Of a stretch of DNA of 25,112 bases, positions 15,139 to 22,723 are shown in pieces. The notes below the pieces were generated by a model. It did not search any database and was not told the origin of the DNA. It saw only the letters and a list, made by a program, of their open reading frames with translations. Each line of letters begins with the position of its first letter. Position 1 is the stretch's first letter. Source of the DNA: an uncultured Lachnospiraceae bacterium (lineage in GTDB: Bacteria > Bacillota > Clostridia > Lachnospirales > Lachnospiraceae); assembly GCA_910586315.1 (NCBI GenBank), contig CAJUIP010000043.1, positions 1-25,112 on the forward strand, given 5' to 3'. The translations under genes and the position numbers were made by a program.

Positions 15139-17004
15139 ATGAGAAAATTAGCATTAAGCGATGAGATACTGTTATCAATCCAGCAGCCCGCCCGCTATAT
15201 CGGCGGCGAAGTAAACATGTGCGTGAAAGACCCGAAATCTGTAGCCGTCCGTTTTGCCATGTGTTTCCCGGACGTTTATGAGATCGGCATGTCTCATCTG
15301 GGCATTCAGATTCTTTACGACATGCTCAATAAAAAAGAGGATGTCTACTGTGAGAGAGTCTATTCGCCCTGGATGGATTTGGATGCCATCATGAGGGAGA
15401 AGCACATCCCTCTGTTTTCCATGGAAACCCAGGATCCCATTAAAAATTTTGATTTCCTTGGAATCACGCTCCAGTACGAAATGTGCTATACCAATATTTT
15501 ACAGATTCTGGATTTATCGCGGATTCCTCTGCATGCGGCGGACCGTACCTGGGACGACCCCATTGTCATCGGCGGCGGCCCCTGCGCCTTAAACCCGGAG
15601 CCCATCGCGGAATTTTTTGATATTTTCTATATCGGCGACGGGGAAACCGTTTATTATGATTTGATGGACACCTATAAGGAATCCAGAAAACAGAACGATT
15701 CCAGAGACGCTTTTTTAAAGAAGGCGGCGCAGATTCCGGGACTTTATGTCCCATCCCTCTACGATCCGGAATACAACGAGGACGGAACCATCAAAAGCTT
15801 TCTTCCCAACTGTCCGGAAGCGCCCGAAAAGATCCAGCGGCAGATCATGATGGAAATGACAGATACCTTTTATCCGGAAAAACCACTGGTTCCTTTTATC
15901 AAAGTGACCCAGGACCGTGTGGTATTAGAGATCATGCGCGGCTGCATCCGCGGCTGCCGGTTTTGTCAGGCAGGAATGATTTACCGGCCCGTCCGTGAAA
16001 AGAGTGTGGAAAAGCTGAAAGAGCTGGCGAAAAAGATGTTAAAAAGCACCGGACATGAGGAAATCTCCTTAAGCTCCTTAAGCTCCAGCGACTATCGTAG
16101 TCTGGAAAGCCTCGTCCGGTTTTTAATCGAGGAATTCTACGGAAAGGGAGTCAATGTTTCCCTGCCGTCTCTGAGGATTGACGCTTTTTCCCTGGACGTC
16201 ATGAGCAAGGTGCAGGACGTGAAAAAGAGCAGTCTTACTTTTGCTCCGGAGGCCGGTTCCCAGAGACTTCGGGACGTTATCAACAAGGGCCTTACGGAAG
16301 AGGACATCTTAAGCGGCGCAAGCGAAGCCTTTCTTGGAGGCTGGAACCGGGTAAAGCTTTACTTTATGCTGGGACTTCCCACAGAGACCACAGAGGACAT
16401 GGAGGGAATTGCCCTTCTGTCAGAAAAGATTGCGGAAAAATATTATGAAATTCCCAAAGACCAGAGGAAGGGAAAAGTCCAGGTGGTGGCCAGCACCTCC
16501 TTCTTTGTGCCGAAGCCCTTTACTCCCTTCCAGTGGGCCAGAATGTGCACGAAGGAAGAATTTCTTGGAAAAGCCCGCGTGGTCAACCATAAAATGAAGG
16601 AAATGTTAAATTACAAGAGTTTAAAATATAACTGGCATGAGGCCGATGTGACCGTTTTAGAGGGCGTTCTGGCCAGGGGCGACAGGAGAGTGGGCGCCGT
16701 CATTGAGGAGGCCTATAAAAACGGGGCTCTTTATGATGCCTGGTCGGAAACCTTTAAAAATGAAGTCTGGATGAAGGCCTTTGAGACCTGCGGCGTGGAC
16801 ATTGATTTTTACACCACCAGAGAGCGGAGCCTTAACGAGGTATTCCCGTGGGACTTCATCGACGCCGGAGTCACAAAGGAATTTTTAAAGAGAGAATGGT
16901 TAAACTCTGCCGGGGGCATCGTAACCCCAAACTGCCGGGAGAAGTGTTCCGGCTGCGGAATCAGACGGTTCGGGGGAGGTGTCTGCTATGAAAATCAGGA
17001 TTAA
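15139..17004 (+). CDS. TIGR03960 family B12-binding domain/radical SAM protein
   Basis: 621 residues, AGAGG 6 nt before ATG. The N-terminal half (FPDVYEIGMSHLGIQILY, then GGGPCALNPEP, then GDGE) is the cobalamin-binding-like segment typical of this family. The radical SAM cluster motif is Cys269-x3-Cys273-x2-Cys276 (GCIRGCRFCQAG), followed by SLSSSDY and FAPEAGSQRLRDVINKG, as in the family. A Cys-rich C-terminus (NCREKCSGCGIRR) could hold an extra Fe-S site. The family is conserved next to DUF2344 and RNase E/G in Firmicutes and Actinobacteria; its reaction is not established. Overlaps the next gene by 17 bp, showing tight coupling. Confidence 0.93.
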   Translation: MRKLALSDEILLSIQQPARYIGGEVNMCVKDPKSVAVRFAMCFPDVYEIGMSHLGIQILYDMLNKKEDVYCERVYSPWMDLDAIMREKHIPLFSMETQDPIKNFDFLGITLQYEMCYTNILQILDLSRIPLHAADRTWDDPIVIGGGPCALNPEPIAEFFDIFYIGDGETVYYDLMDTYKESRKQNDSRDAFLKKAAQIPGLYVPSLYDPEYNEDGTIKSFLPNCPEAPEKIQRQIMMEMTDTFYPEKPLVPFIKVTQDRVVLEIMRGCIRGCRFCQAGMIYRPVREKSVEKLKELAKKMLKSTGHEEISLSSLSSSDYRSLESLVRFLIEEFYGKGVNVSLPSLRIDAFSLDVMSKVQDVKKSSLTFAPEAGSQRLRDVINKGLTEEDILSGASEAFLGGWNRVKLYFMLGLPTETTEDMEGIALLSEKIAEKYYEIPKDQRKGKVQVVASTSFFVPKPFTPFQWARMCTKEEFLGKARVVNHKMKEMLNYKSLKYNWHEADVTVLEGVLARGDRRVGAVIEEAYKNGALYDAWSETFKNEVWMKAFETCGVDIDFYTTRERSLNEVFPWDFIDAGVTKEFLKREWLNSAGGIVTPNCREKCSGCGIRRFGGGVCYENQD

Positions 17005-17713
17005 GTTTTCCAAACAGGGCAATATGAAATTTATCGGCCATCTGGATATCATGCGGTATTTCCAGAAAGCCATGCGCCGCGCGGACGTGGAGATCCGTTA
17101 TTCCGAGGGATTTTCCCCTCACCAGATTATGTCCTTTGCGGCCCCTCTGGGGGTTGGACTGACCGGGAGCGGAGAGTATCTGGACATTGAAGTGCTGTCC
17201 ACGGATTCGTCGAAAGAAATGGTACGGCGGTTAAACGATGTGATGGTGGAAGACATGGAAATCTTAAGCTATAAGAGACTGCCGGATGACGCTGCCAATG
17301 CCATGTCCCTGGTGGCGGCCTGCGACTATACCATAACGCTCCGCAAAGACTATGATAACGGTCTTTCCTGCTCCGGGAAAGAATTTTTCACAAATCTCAT
17401 GCTGTTTATTGAAAACGGAAATCTGGAAGTGGTGAAAAAGACAAAAAAGGGAGAGAAGCTTATGGACCTTAAGCCCCTGATTTATGAAAAGCGGCTGACA
17501 GAGGGTGGTGAGGGAATTTTTCTTAAGCTTTCCTCCGGGAGTTCTGCCAACATGAAGCCGGAGCAGCTTTTGGAGGCATACTGTAAATCCCTCGGAAAAG
17601 AATATCCGGCCTTTGCCTTTCGCATCAACAGGGAAGAGGTCTATGCAGACAGCGGTCCGGATACTTCCCACAGATTCACTCCTTTAGAGGAGTTTGGAGA
17701 TGACATTGAATAA
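16988..17713 (+). CDS. TIGR03936 family protein (DUF2344)
   Basis: 241 residues. Family signature at the N-terminus: IKFSKQGNMKFIGHLDIMR and GFSPHQIMSFAAPLGVGLTG. In many bacteria this domain is encoded directly after, or fused to, the TIGR03960 radical SAM protein, so the two probably act together on an RNA or protein substrate; this is inference from context. The ATG at 16988 was chosen because GGAGG lies 8 nt upstream; the in-frame GTG at 16979 overlaps that ribosome binding site. Overlaps the RNase gene by 14 bp. Confidence 0.92.
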   Translation: MKIRIKFSKQGNMKFIGHLDIMRYFQKAMRRADVEIRYSEGFSPHQIMSFAAPLGVGLTGSGEYLDIEVLSTDSSKEMVRRLNDVMVEDMEILSYKRLPDDAANAMSLVAACDYTITLRKDYDNGLSCSGKEFFTNLMLFIENGNLEVVKKTKKGEKLMDLKPLIYEKRLTEGGEGIFLKLSSGSSANMKPEQLLEAYCKSLGKEYPAFAFRINREEVYADSGPDTSHRFTPLEEFGDDIE

Positions 17714-18899
17714 ACTTATATTTACAAAACTTCGCGGAAAAAGCGTCGCGGTGCTGGCCTCCCCGGAGCGGATTTTACAGATTGAGGCAAAACCGGAAAA
17801 AGAGACGGAATGTCTGGGCGCCATCTATATCGGAAAAGTCCGCAATGTGGTGAAGAATCTGGACGCCGCCTTTGTGGAATACCAGCCCGGGGTCAATGGC
17901 TATTTAAGCCTTTCCGAATGGAACGGCTCCCATCCCTTAAGGTCCGGAGATGAGATTCCCGTTCAGGTGACGCGGGCAGCGGTAAAAACGAAGGATGCTG
18001 TCCTCAGTACTAATTTATGCCTGACCGGACATTATGTGGTGCTTACTTCCCAGGCCGGGAAACTTGGAATTTCTGCCAGAATCAGGGATGGGCTGTGGAG
18101 GGCAGAGTTAAAGGCCCAATGGGAGAGCCGTTCCCCCAAAGATTACGGTCTTATTGTACGTACCAACGCATATACGGCTCCTTTTGAAATGATCTGGGAG
18201 GAGACGGACCTGCTGTGGAAAAAACTCCATAAAATATATTCTGACGCAGAGTGCCGTACCTGCTACAGCATCCTGTATCAGCCGGAAAGCTTTGTCATAC
18301 AGACGGCCTCCAATGTGAGGAAATCGGAAACAGAGGAAATTGTTACGGATATCCCTGAAATTTATGAGGAGCTTCGCCAGTCCGGCCTTTTTTGGGATTC
18401 GCTGTCTGAAGTCGGACTCCGCCTTTATGCGGATGAAACGTACCCTCTGTGGGCCCTCTACCATTTGGAAACTGCCCTGGACCGCGCACTTTCCAGACAG
18501 GTATGGCTGAAATCCGGCGGATATCTTGTGATCGACCCCACAGAGGCCATGACGGTCATTGATGTCAATACGGGAAAAAATGTCGGAAAAAAGACAGCGT
18601 CTGAGACCTATTTTAATACCAATCTGGAGGCAGCCTCTGAAATTGCCGCCCAGCTTCGTCTCAGGAATTTATCTGGTATCATTCTGGTGGATTTTATTGA
18701 CATGGAAGCAAAGGAGCAGAATAAAGAACTGTTGTCCAGCTTCCGGAAATACCTGGCAGCAGATCCGGTAAAGACGGTTCTGGTGGATATGACGGCCCTG
18801 GGTCTGGTGGAGATCACCAGGAAAAAGATAAAAAGACCCCTCCACGAGCAGTTTCTGACAGATTTTTCTGAAAAAACTGTTGACACAAGGAAAACCTGA
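17700..18899 (+). CDS. Ribonuclease E/G family protein
   Basis: 399 residues from ATG 17700 (GGAG 8 nt upstream). An S1-like RNA-binding segment (GAIYIGKVRNVVKNLDAAFV then GVNGYLSLSEW) occupies about residues 40-80. The catalytic Asp residues lie in TVIDVNTGK and ILVDFIDME, the Mg-binding pair of the RNase E/G fold. The protein ends soon after TALGLVEITRKK. E. coli RNase G continues into a CPxC zinc-link motif, and no CPxC is present here. It is therefore a short, Firmicute-type RNase E/G, acting as an endonuclease on single-stranded RNA, with a quaternary assembly that may differ from the enterobacterial enzymes. Last gene of its operon; the next promoter overlaps its 3' end. Confidence 0.93.
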   Translation: MTLNKLIFTKLRGKSVAVLASPERILQIEAKPEKETECLGAIYIGKVRNVVKNLDAAFVEYQPGVNGYLSLSEWNGSHPLRSGDEIPVQVTRAAVKTKDAVLSTNLCLTGHYVVLTSQAGKLGISARIRDGLWRAELKAQWESRSPKDYGLIVRTNAYTAPFEMIWEETDLLWKKLHKIYSDAECRTCYSILYQPESFVIQTASNVRKSETEEIVTDIPEIYEELRQSGLFWDSLSEVGLRLYADETYPLWALYHLETALDRALSRQVWLKSGGYLVIDPTEAMTVIDVNTGKNVGKKTASETYFNTNLEAASEIAAQLRLRNLSGIILVDFIDMEAKEQNKELLSSFRKYLAADPVKTVLVDMTALGLVEITRKKIKRPLHEQFLTDFSEKTVDTRKT

Positions 18900-18908
18900 T
18901 GGTATTAT
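18880..18908 (+). promoter_or_regulatory. Strong sigma-A promoter for rplU-prp-rpmA
   Basis: TTGACA (18880-18885, perfect), a 17-bp spacer and TATTAT (18903-18908). The -35 box lies inside the last codons of the RNase gene. Transcription would start near 18915, just before the L21 leader. Confidence 0.82.
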
Positions 18909-18915
18909 AACATAG

Positions 18916-18990
18916 TATGCCGCACAGTGAGGTTTACAAGGATTTCCAGTGGAAATACACCATAACTGGCGAGTAATGATAATAGGAGGT
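18916..18990 (+). promoter_or_regulatory. Ribosomal protein L21 leader candidate
   Basis: The 5' UTR of rplU in Firmicutes carries an L21 leader (Rfam L21_leader) proposed to bind L21 for autoregulation, and the position fits. The sequence can form TTTCC/GGAAA (18943-18947 with 18951-18955) or, alternatively, CCAGT/ACTGG (18946-18950 with 18965-18969); the two share bases and exclude each other. GGAGG of rplU follows directly. Assignment to the Rfam family is from memory and position, not from a covariance search. Confidence 0.55.
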
Positions 18991-18995
18991 GCAAT

Positions 18996-19304
18996 ATGTA
19001 CGCGATTATTGCAACAGGTGGTAAGCAGTATAGAGTAGCCGAAGGCGACAGCATCAAAATCGAGAGAATCGACGGAGAGGTCGGTTCCGCAGTAACCTTC
19101 GATCAGGTTTTGGCTGTAAACAACGGCGAGCTTACGATCGGGTGCCCCACAGTAGAAGGCGCAACCGTTTCCGCAACAGTTGAAAAGGTTGGAAAGGGCA
19201 AGAAAGTTATCGTTTACAAGTATAAGCGCAAAACCGGCTATCATAAGAAAAACGGTCACAGACAGCTTTATACTCAGGTTAAGATTGAAAAAATCAACGC
19301 TTAA
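18996..19304 (+). CDS. rplU: 50S ribosomal protein L21
   Basis: 102 residues with the family start MYAIIATGGKQYRVAEGD and C-terminal KRKTGYHKKNGHRQLYTQVK, the 23S rRNA-contacting tail. Full length. GGAGG lies 6 nt before ATG. First gene of the rplU-prp-rpmA unit, 6 bp ahead of prp, with its own strong promoter and leader. Confidence 0.98.
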   Translation: MYAIIATGGKQYRVAEGDSIKIERIDGEVGSAVTFDQVLAVNNGELTIGCPTVEGATVSATVEKVGKGKKVIVYKYKRKTGYHKKNGHRQLYTQVKIEKINA

Positions 19305-19310
19305 TTTCGT

Positions 19311-19640
19311 ATGATTCAGGTAATGATCCTATGTGACAAGAACCATGCAGAGAAAGGGATTGAAATAACAGGTCATGCTGGCTATGCAGAATACGGACAG
19401 GATGTGATTTGTGCTGCTGTTTCTGTACTGGCTCTCAACATGGCAAATTCCGTTGAACGCTTCACGAACGATCACTTTGAAGGAAGCGTGACAGAAGACG
19501 GAGGAATGTTTTCCTTTTTCTTCCCGGATTCCATGAGTTCTGAGTCGCAGCTCCTCATGAAATCCCTGATTCTCGGACTGGAAAGTATCCGGGATGAATA
19601 CGGAGCAGAATACATCAATTTTCGATTCAGGGAGGTGTAA
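19311..19640 (+). CDS. prp: Ribosomal-processing cysteine protease Prp
   Basis: 109 residues (YsxB family). The catalytic pair is present at the same positions as described for Staphylococcus aureus Prp: His22 in GHAGYA and Cys34 in DVICAAVS. Prp removes the N-terminal extension of ribosomal protein L27 before ribosome assembly, and its gene lies between rplU and rpmA as usual. There is no good ribosome binding site before ATG 19311; with only 6 bp after the rplU stop, translation is probably coupled to rplU. Confidence 0.95.
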   Translation: MIQVMILCDKNHAEKGIEITGHAGYAEYGQDVICAAVSVLALNMANSVERFTNDHFEGSVTEDGGMFSFFFPDSMSSESQLLMKSLILGLESIRDEYGAEYINFRFREV

Positions 19641-19645
19641 CCGAT

Positions 19646-19936
19646 ATGTTTAAGATGAACCTTCAGTTATTTGCCCATAAAAAAGGTGTTGGTTCTACCA
19701 AAAACGGCAGAGATTCCGAGTCTAAACGCCTTGGAGCAAAGAGAGCAGACGGGCAGTTCGTATTAGCCGGAAATATTCTTTACAGACAGCGCGGAACCAA
19801 GATCCATCCGGGTCTCAATGTAGGCCGCGGCGGCGACGACACATTATTCGCAAAGGTTGACGGCGTTGTAAGGTTTGAAAGAAAAGGCAGAGACAGAAAG
19901 CAGGTTTCTGTATATCCGAAGGCAATCAACGAATAA
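19646..19936 (+). CDS. rpmA: 50S ribosomal protein L27 with Prp-cleaved leader
   Basis: 96 residues. The N-terminus MFKMNLQLF is followed by AHKKGVGSTKNGRDS. The motif NLQLF|AHKKG is the Prp cleavage site of Firmicutes, so mature L27 starts at Ala10. GGAGG lies about 10 nt before ATG 19646; a second in-frame ATG (19655) would shorten the leader by three residues. A terminator follows 11 bp after the stop. Confidence 0.98.
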   Translation: MFKMNLQLFAHKKGVGSTKNGRDSESKRLGAKRADGQFVLAGNILYRQRGTKIHPGLNVGRGGDDTLFAKVDGVVRFERKGRDRKQVSVYPKAINE

Positions 19937-19947
19937 TAAAGCAAAGA

Positions 19948-19976
19948 GCTCCATACTTAAGGTATGGAGCTTTTTT
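19948..19976 (+). terminator. Intrinsic terminator after rpmA
   Basis: Perfect 9-bp stem GCTCCATAC/GTATGGAGC (19948-19956 with 19962-19970), 5-nt loop, then six T residues. It separates the ribosomal protein unit from obgE. I see no clear promoter between it and obgE, so obgE may be served by readthrough or by a promoter I cannot recognise. Confidence 0.9.
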
Positions 19977-20139
19977 ATAAAAAGTTCAGCAGGAGATAAT
20001 TCAGTTCTTTCGCTGCAGGCGAATTCTAAACGGGCTGGATTCCGTAATGATTTGGCCGAAGGCTGAATCGTCACGAGATTCCTGGCATATCCTGTCATTT
20101 TTAGAAATCCAGACATTCTGGGAAAGGACCAAAGGTACC

Positions 20140-21426
20140 ATGTTTACAGACCGTGCAAAAGTATTTATTAAATCAGGAAACGGCGGAAATGGCCACGTGA
20201 GTTTCCGCAGAGAGTTGTATGTTCCAAGCGGCGGCCCTGACGGAGGGGATGGCGGCAAAGGCGGCGATATCATCTTCCAAGTGGATGACGGCCTTAATAC
20301 CCTCGCAGATTTCAGACATGTAAGAAAATATATGGCGGAGAGCGGAAAAGAGGGCGGAAAGCGCCGCTGCCATGGCGCAAATGGCAATGACCTGGTAATT
20401 AAAGTTCCGGAAGGCACCGTTGTTAAGGAAATGGAATCGGGAAAGGTAATCACGGACATGTCCGGAGAAAACCGCAGAGAAATTATTTTAAAGGGCGGCA
20501 GGGGCGGCCTTGGAAATATGCATTTTGCTACAGCCACCATGCAGGCGCCCAAATATGCTCAGCCAGGACAGCCGGGACAGGAACTGTGGGTGCAGCTGGA
20601 GCTTAAAGTGATTGCCGATGTGGGACTGGTTGGCTTCCCTAATGTGGGAAAATCCACGCTATTATCCCGCGTATCCAATGCGAAACCTAAAATTGCCAAT
20701 TATCATTTCACAACCCTGAACCCCCACCTGGGTGTGGTGAATTTAGGAGACGGAAACAGCTTTGTTATGGCAGATATTCCAGGGCTTATTGAGGGGGCAT
20801 CTGAGGGGGCAGGCCTTGGCCATGAGTTTCTGCGTCATATCGAACGAACCAAAATTCTTCTTCATGTGGTGGATGCCGCTTCTGTGGAGGGTCGTGATCC
20901 GGTGGAGGATATCCATACGATCATGAATGAGCTTTCTACTTATAATCCGGGACTTCTGGAGCTCCCGCAGGCCATTGCCGCCAATAAGCTGGATGTTTTC
21001 TATGGAGAAGATGGAACAAATCCTGTAAAAGCTTTGAAAGACGAATTTGAGCCTCAGGGAATTCCAGTGTTCGGTATCTCAGCTGTCAGCGGAGAGGGGA
21101 TTGACCAGCTTTTGCATCATCTTTTCGGCGTATTGAAATCTGTGGGCCGGACACCGAAGGTTTTTGAAAAAGAATTCGAAGTGGAATATCAGGCGGACCA
21201 GAATCTGCCCTATACCGTGGTAAAGGATAGTGAGGGCGTTTATGTGGCAGAAGGACCGAGAATTGAAAAAATGCTCGGCTATACCAACCTGGATTCTGAA
21301 AAAGGGTTTGACTTCTTCCAGAAGTTCTTAAAGCAGAGCGGAATCCTGGAAGACCTGGAAAAGGCCGGAATCAGGGAGGGCGATACCGTCCGTATGTATG
21401 GCCTGGAATTTGACTACTATAAATAA
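20140..21426 (+). CDS. obgE: GTPase ObgE/CgtA
   Basis: 428 residues from ATG 20140, the typical length. Glycine-rich Obg fold at the N-terminus (FTDRAKVFIKSGNGGNGHVS, GGDGGKGG). G motifs: GFPNVGKST (G1, about 165), YHFTT (G2), DIPGLIEGA (G3), NKLD (G4), SAVSG (G5). A C-terminal OCT domain (about 350-428) ends in VRMYGLEFDYY. It is a ribosome-associated GTPase for 50S maturation and stress control. An upstream ATG at 20047 would add 31 residues that are foreign to the family, so ATG 20140 (AAAGG about 5 nt upstream) is preferred. yhbY follows after 13 bp. Confidence 0.97.
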   Translation: MFTDRAKVFIKSGNGGNGHVSFRRELYVPSGGPDGGDGGKGGDIIFQVDDGLNTLADFRHVRKYMAESGKEGGKRRCHGANGNDLVIKVPEGTVVKEMESGKVITDMSGENRREIILKGGRGGLGNMHFATATMQAPKYAQPGQPGQELWVQLELKVIADVGLVGFPNVGKSTLLSRVSNAKPKIANYHFTTLNPHLGVVNLGDGNSFVMADIPGLIEGASEGAGLGHEFLRHIERTKILLHVVDAASVEGRDPVEDIHTIMNELSTYNPGLLELPQAIAANKLDVFYGEDGTNPVKALKDEFEPQGIPVFGISAVSGEGIDQLLHHLFGVLKSVGRTPKVFEKEFEVEYQADQNLPYTVVKDSEGVYVAEGPRIEKMLGYTNLDSEKGFDFFQKFLKQSGILEDLEKAGIREGDTVRMYGLEFDYYK

Positions 21427-21439
21427 GGAGTTTTTTAAT

Positions 21440-21733
21440 ATGACAAGCAAGCAGAGGGCCTATCTGAAAGGCCTTGCCATGACCATGGATCCCATTTTTC
21501 AGATCGGAAAATCCAGTCTCACACCGGAAATTACTCAGGCTGTAAATGATGCCCTGGAAGCACGGGAGCTGATTAAAATCCATGTGCTTAAAAATTGTGC
21601 TGACGATGGAAAAGAGCTGGCTGTGGTCCTGGCGGAACGAACCCATTCCCAGGTGGTACAGGTAATCGGAAAAATGATTGTATTATATAAACCGGCAAAG
21701 GAAGAGAAGAACAGAAAGATCGTTCTTTTGTAG
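21440..21733 (+). CDS. yhbY: CRS1/YhbY family ribosome assembly RNA-binding protein
   Basis: 97 residues. The CRM domain is complete: MTSKQRAYLKGLAMTMDPIF, then IGKSSLTPE, ending with VQVIGKMIVLYKP. The family binds pre-50S particles. AAGGAG lies 9 nt before ATG 21440. An ATG at 21398 is within obgE and adds 14 residues that do not fit. 19 bp before nadD. Confidence 0.95.
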   Translation: MTSKQRAYLKGLAMTMDPIFQIGKSSLTPEITQAVNDALEARELIKIHVLKNCADDGKELAVVLAERTHSQVVQVIGKMIVLYKPAKEEKNRKIVLL

Positions 21734-21752
21734 GCCGGAAAGGAGTTTTTCC

Positions 21753-22367
21753 ATGAAACGGATTGGCATTATGGGCGGTACTTTTGATCCTGTCCACAAC
21801 GGACATCTTCTTTTGGGAAAACAGGCATATATGGAGTACCAGCTGGATGAAATCTGGTATATGCCGTCTCATATTCCGCCCCACAAAAAAGATCACCATG
21901 TGACAGACAGCGAAAGCCGCCTTGCCATGCTGTATCTGGCTCTCAGGGATATTCCCTATTGTAAAGTATCGGAATTTGAAATGGAGCGGGAGGGAAATAC
22001 CTATACAGCCCAGACTCTGAAACTTTTAAAGGAAACATATCCGGAATATCAATTTTATTTCATCATTGGAGCCGATTCTTTGTTCCAGCTGGAAACCTGG
22101 TATCATCCCAGAGAAGTTATGGAGCTTACTTCTCTTCTTGTTTCCGGAAGAGAGTGTGAGTCTGACGGCAGGACCTTGGAGGGACAGATTACACATCTGA
22201 AGGAGGCGTATGGCGCCGATATTAGACTTCTGCATAACGAAGAAGTGGATATTGCCTCTGCCGAAATCAGGAAGAGGGCGGCAGAGGGGAAGGACATCCG
22301 GAAGGCGGTCCCCGAAGCAGTAGCTGATTACATTGAAGCCCATGGTCTGTATCATATCGGCGCTTAA
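21753..22367 (+). CDS. nadD: Nicotinate-nucleotide adenylyltransferase
   Basis: 204 residues from ATG 21753 (AAAGGAG 7 nt upstream). The nucleotidyltransferase motif GGTFDPVHNGH is at residues 8-18, IIGADSLFQLETW lies in the middle, and the ISSTxIR-type motif appears as IASAEIRKR near residue 170. It joins ATP and nicotinate mononucleotide to make deamido-NAD. Its last codons (IGA-stop) form the first copy of a 34-bp tandem repeat that continues downstream. yqeK, usually its direct neighbour, is pushed about 350 bp away by repeats. Confidence 0.96.
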   Translation: MKRIGIMGGTFDPVHNGHLLLGKQAYMEYQLDEIWYMPSHIPPHKKDHHVTDSESRLAMLYLALRDIPYCKVSEFEMEREGNTYTAQTLKLLKETYPEYQFYFIIGADSLFQLETWYHPREVMELTSLLVSGRECESDGRTLEGQITHLKEAYGADIRLLHNEEVDIASAEIRKRAAEGKDIRKAVPEAVADYIEAHGLYHIGA

Positions 22368-22459
22368 GGCGAAGCAGCGAAATATTTATACCAGCGCTTA
22401 AGGCAGAGCGGTGAAATATTTATACCGGCGCTTAAGGCGAAGCAACGAAACATTTGACC
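22359..22459 (+). repeat. Three tandem 34-bp copies starting inside the nadD stop region
   Basis: Copies at 22359-22392, 22393-22426 and 22427-22459 (the last 33 bp). Each begins (G/A)GCGCTTAAGGC and continues through GAAATATTTATACC or a variant. The first copy holds the nadD stop codon. Differences among copies (for example GCAGCG, GCGGTG, GCAACG) show they have diverged since duplication. Confidence 0.9.
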
Positions 22460-22639
22460 TGACAAAGTCAAACGGAACATCAAAAGCTTCATAAATCCGC
22501 CGTATCCAATCCCCAGGTTCGGCCTTTGAAGCTAAAAAGGTAACCCTGCCGATAGATTTGCTCTTGAAAAACAGGAAGCTTCGCAAGGCGGAACGGTTGC
22601 CAAATTCTGATAACCGTTCGGACACCCTCTGAACTGTTA
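22460..22639. repeat. Putative dispersed repeat between nadD and yqeK
   Basis: No conserved gene. The stretch contains several inverted pairs: TTTGAC/GTCAAA (22453-22458 with 22467-22472), AGCTTC/GAAGCT (22485-22490 with 22528-22533) and GAACGGTT/AACCGTTC (22591-22598 with 22612-22619). On the minus strand two overlapping frames stay open (22398-22625 and 22489-22677). Their translations read like low-value 'hypothetical' entries that recur across Lachnospiraceae; that memory is unverified. The remaining DNA to 22708 shows only a weak extended -10 (TGTTATAAA, 22635-22643) that could serve yqeK. Confidence 0.5.
22611..22639. repeat. 29-bp palindromic element, degenerate copy 1
   Basis: It matches 25040-25068 at 23 of 29 positions without gaps. 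Right arm TGAACTGTTA is identical in both copies; the left arm (TAACCGTTC) has one change that spoils the palindrome here but makes it pair perfectly with GAACGGTT at 22591-22598. Confidence 0.65.
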
Positions 22640-22723
22640 TAAATATTCATTGATTGAACGGAGCAATTCGATATCAAAAGAAGATACGACCTTTGGGCCC
22701 AAACAATAATGGTAATAAGTCAT

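Noticed and set aside
18669..19259. 196-codon minus-strand open frame
   Set aside because: It is antisense to the RNase E/G end, the rplU promoter and rplU itself.
22359..22459. Possible CRISPR array (three repeats of 34 bp)
   Set aside because: The copies are directly adjacent without unique spacers, and no cas gene is present.
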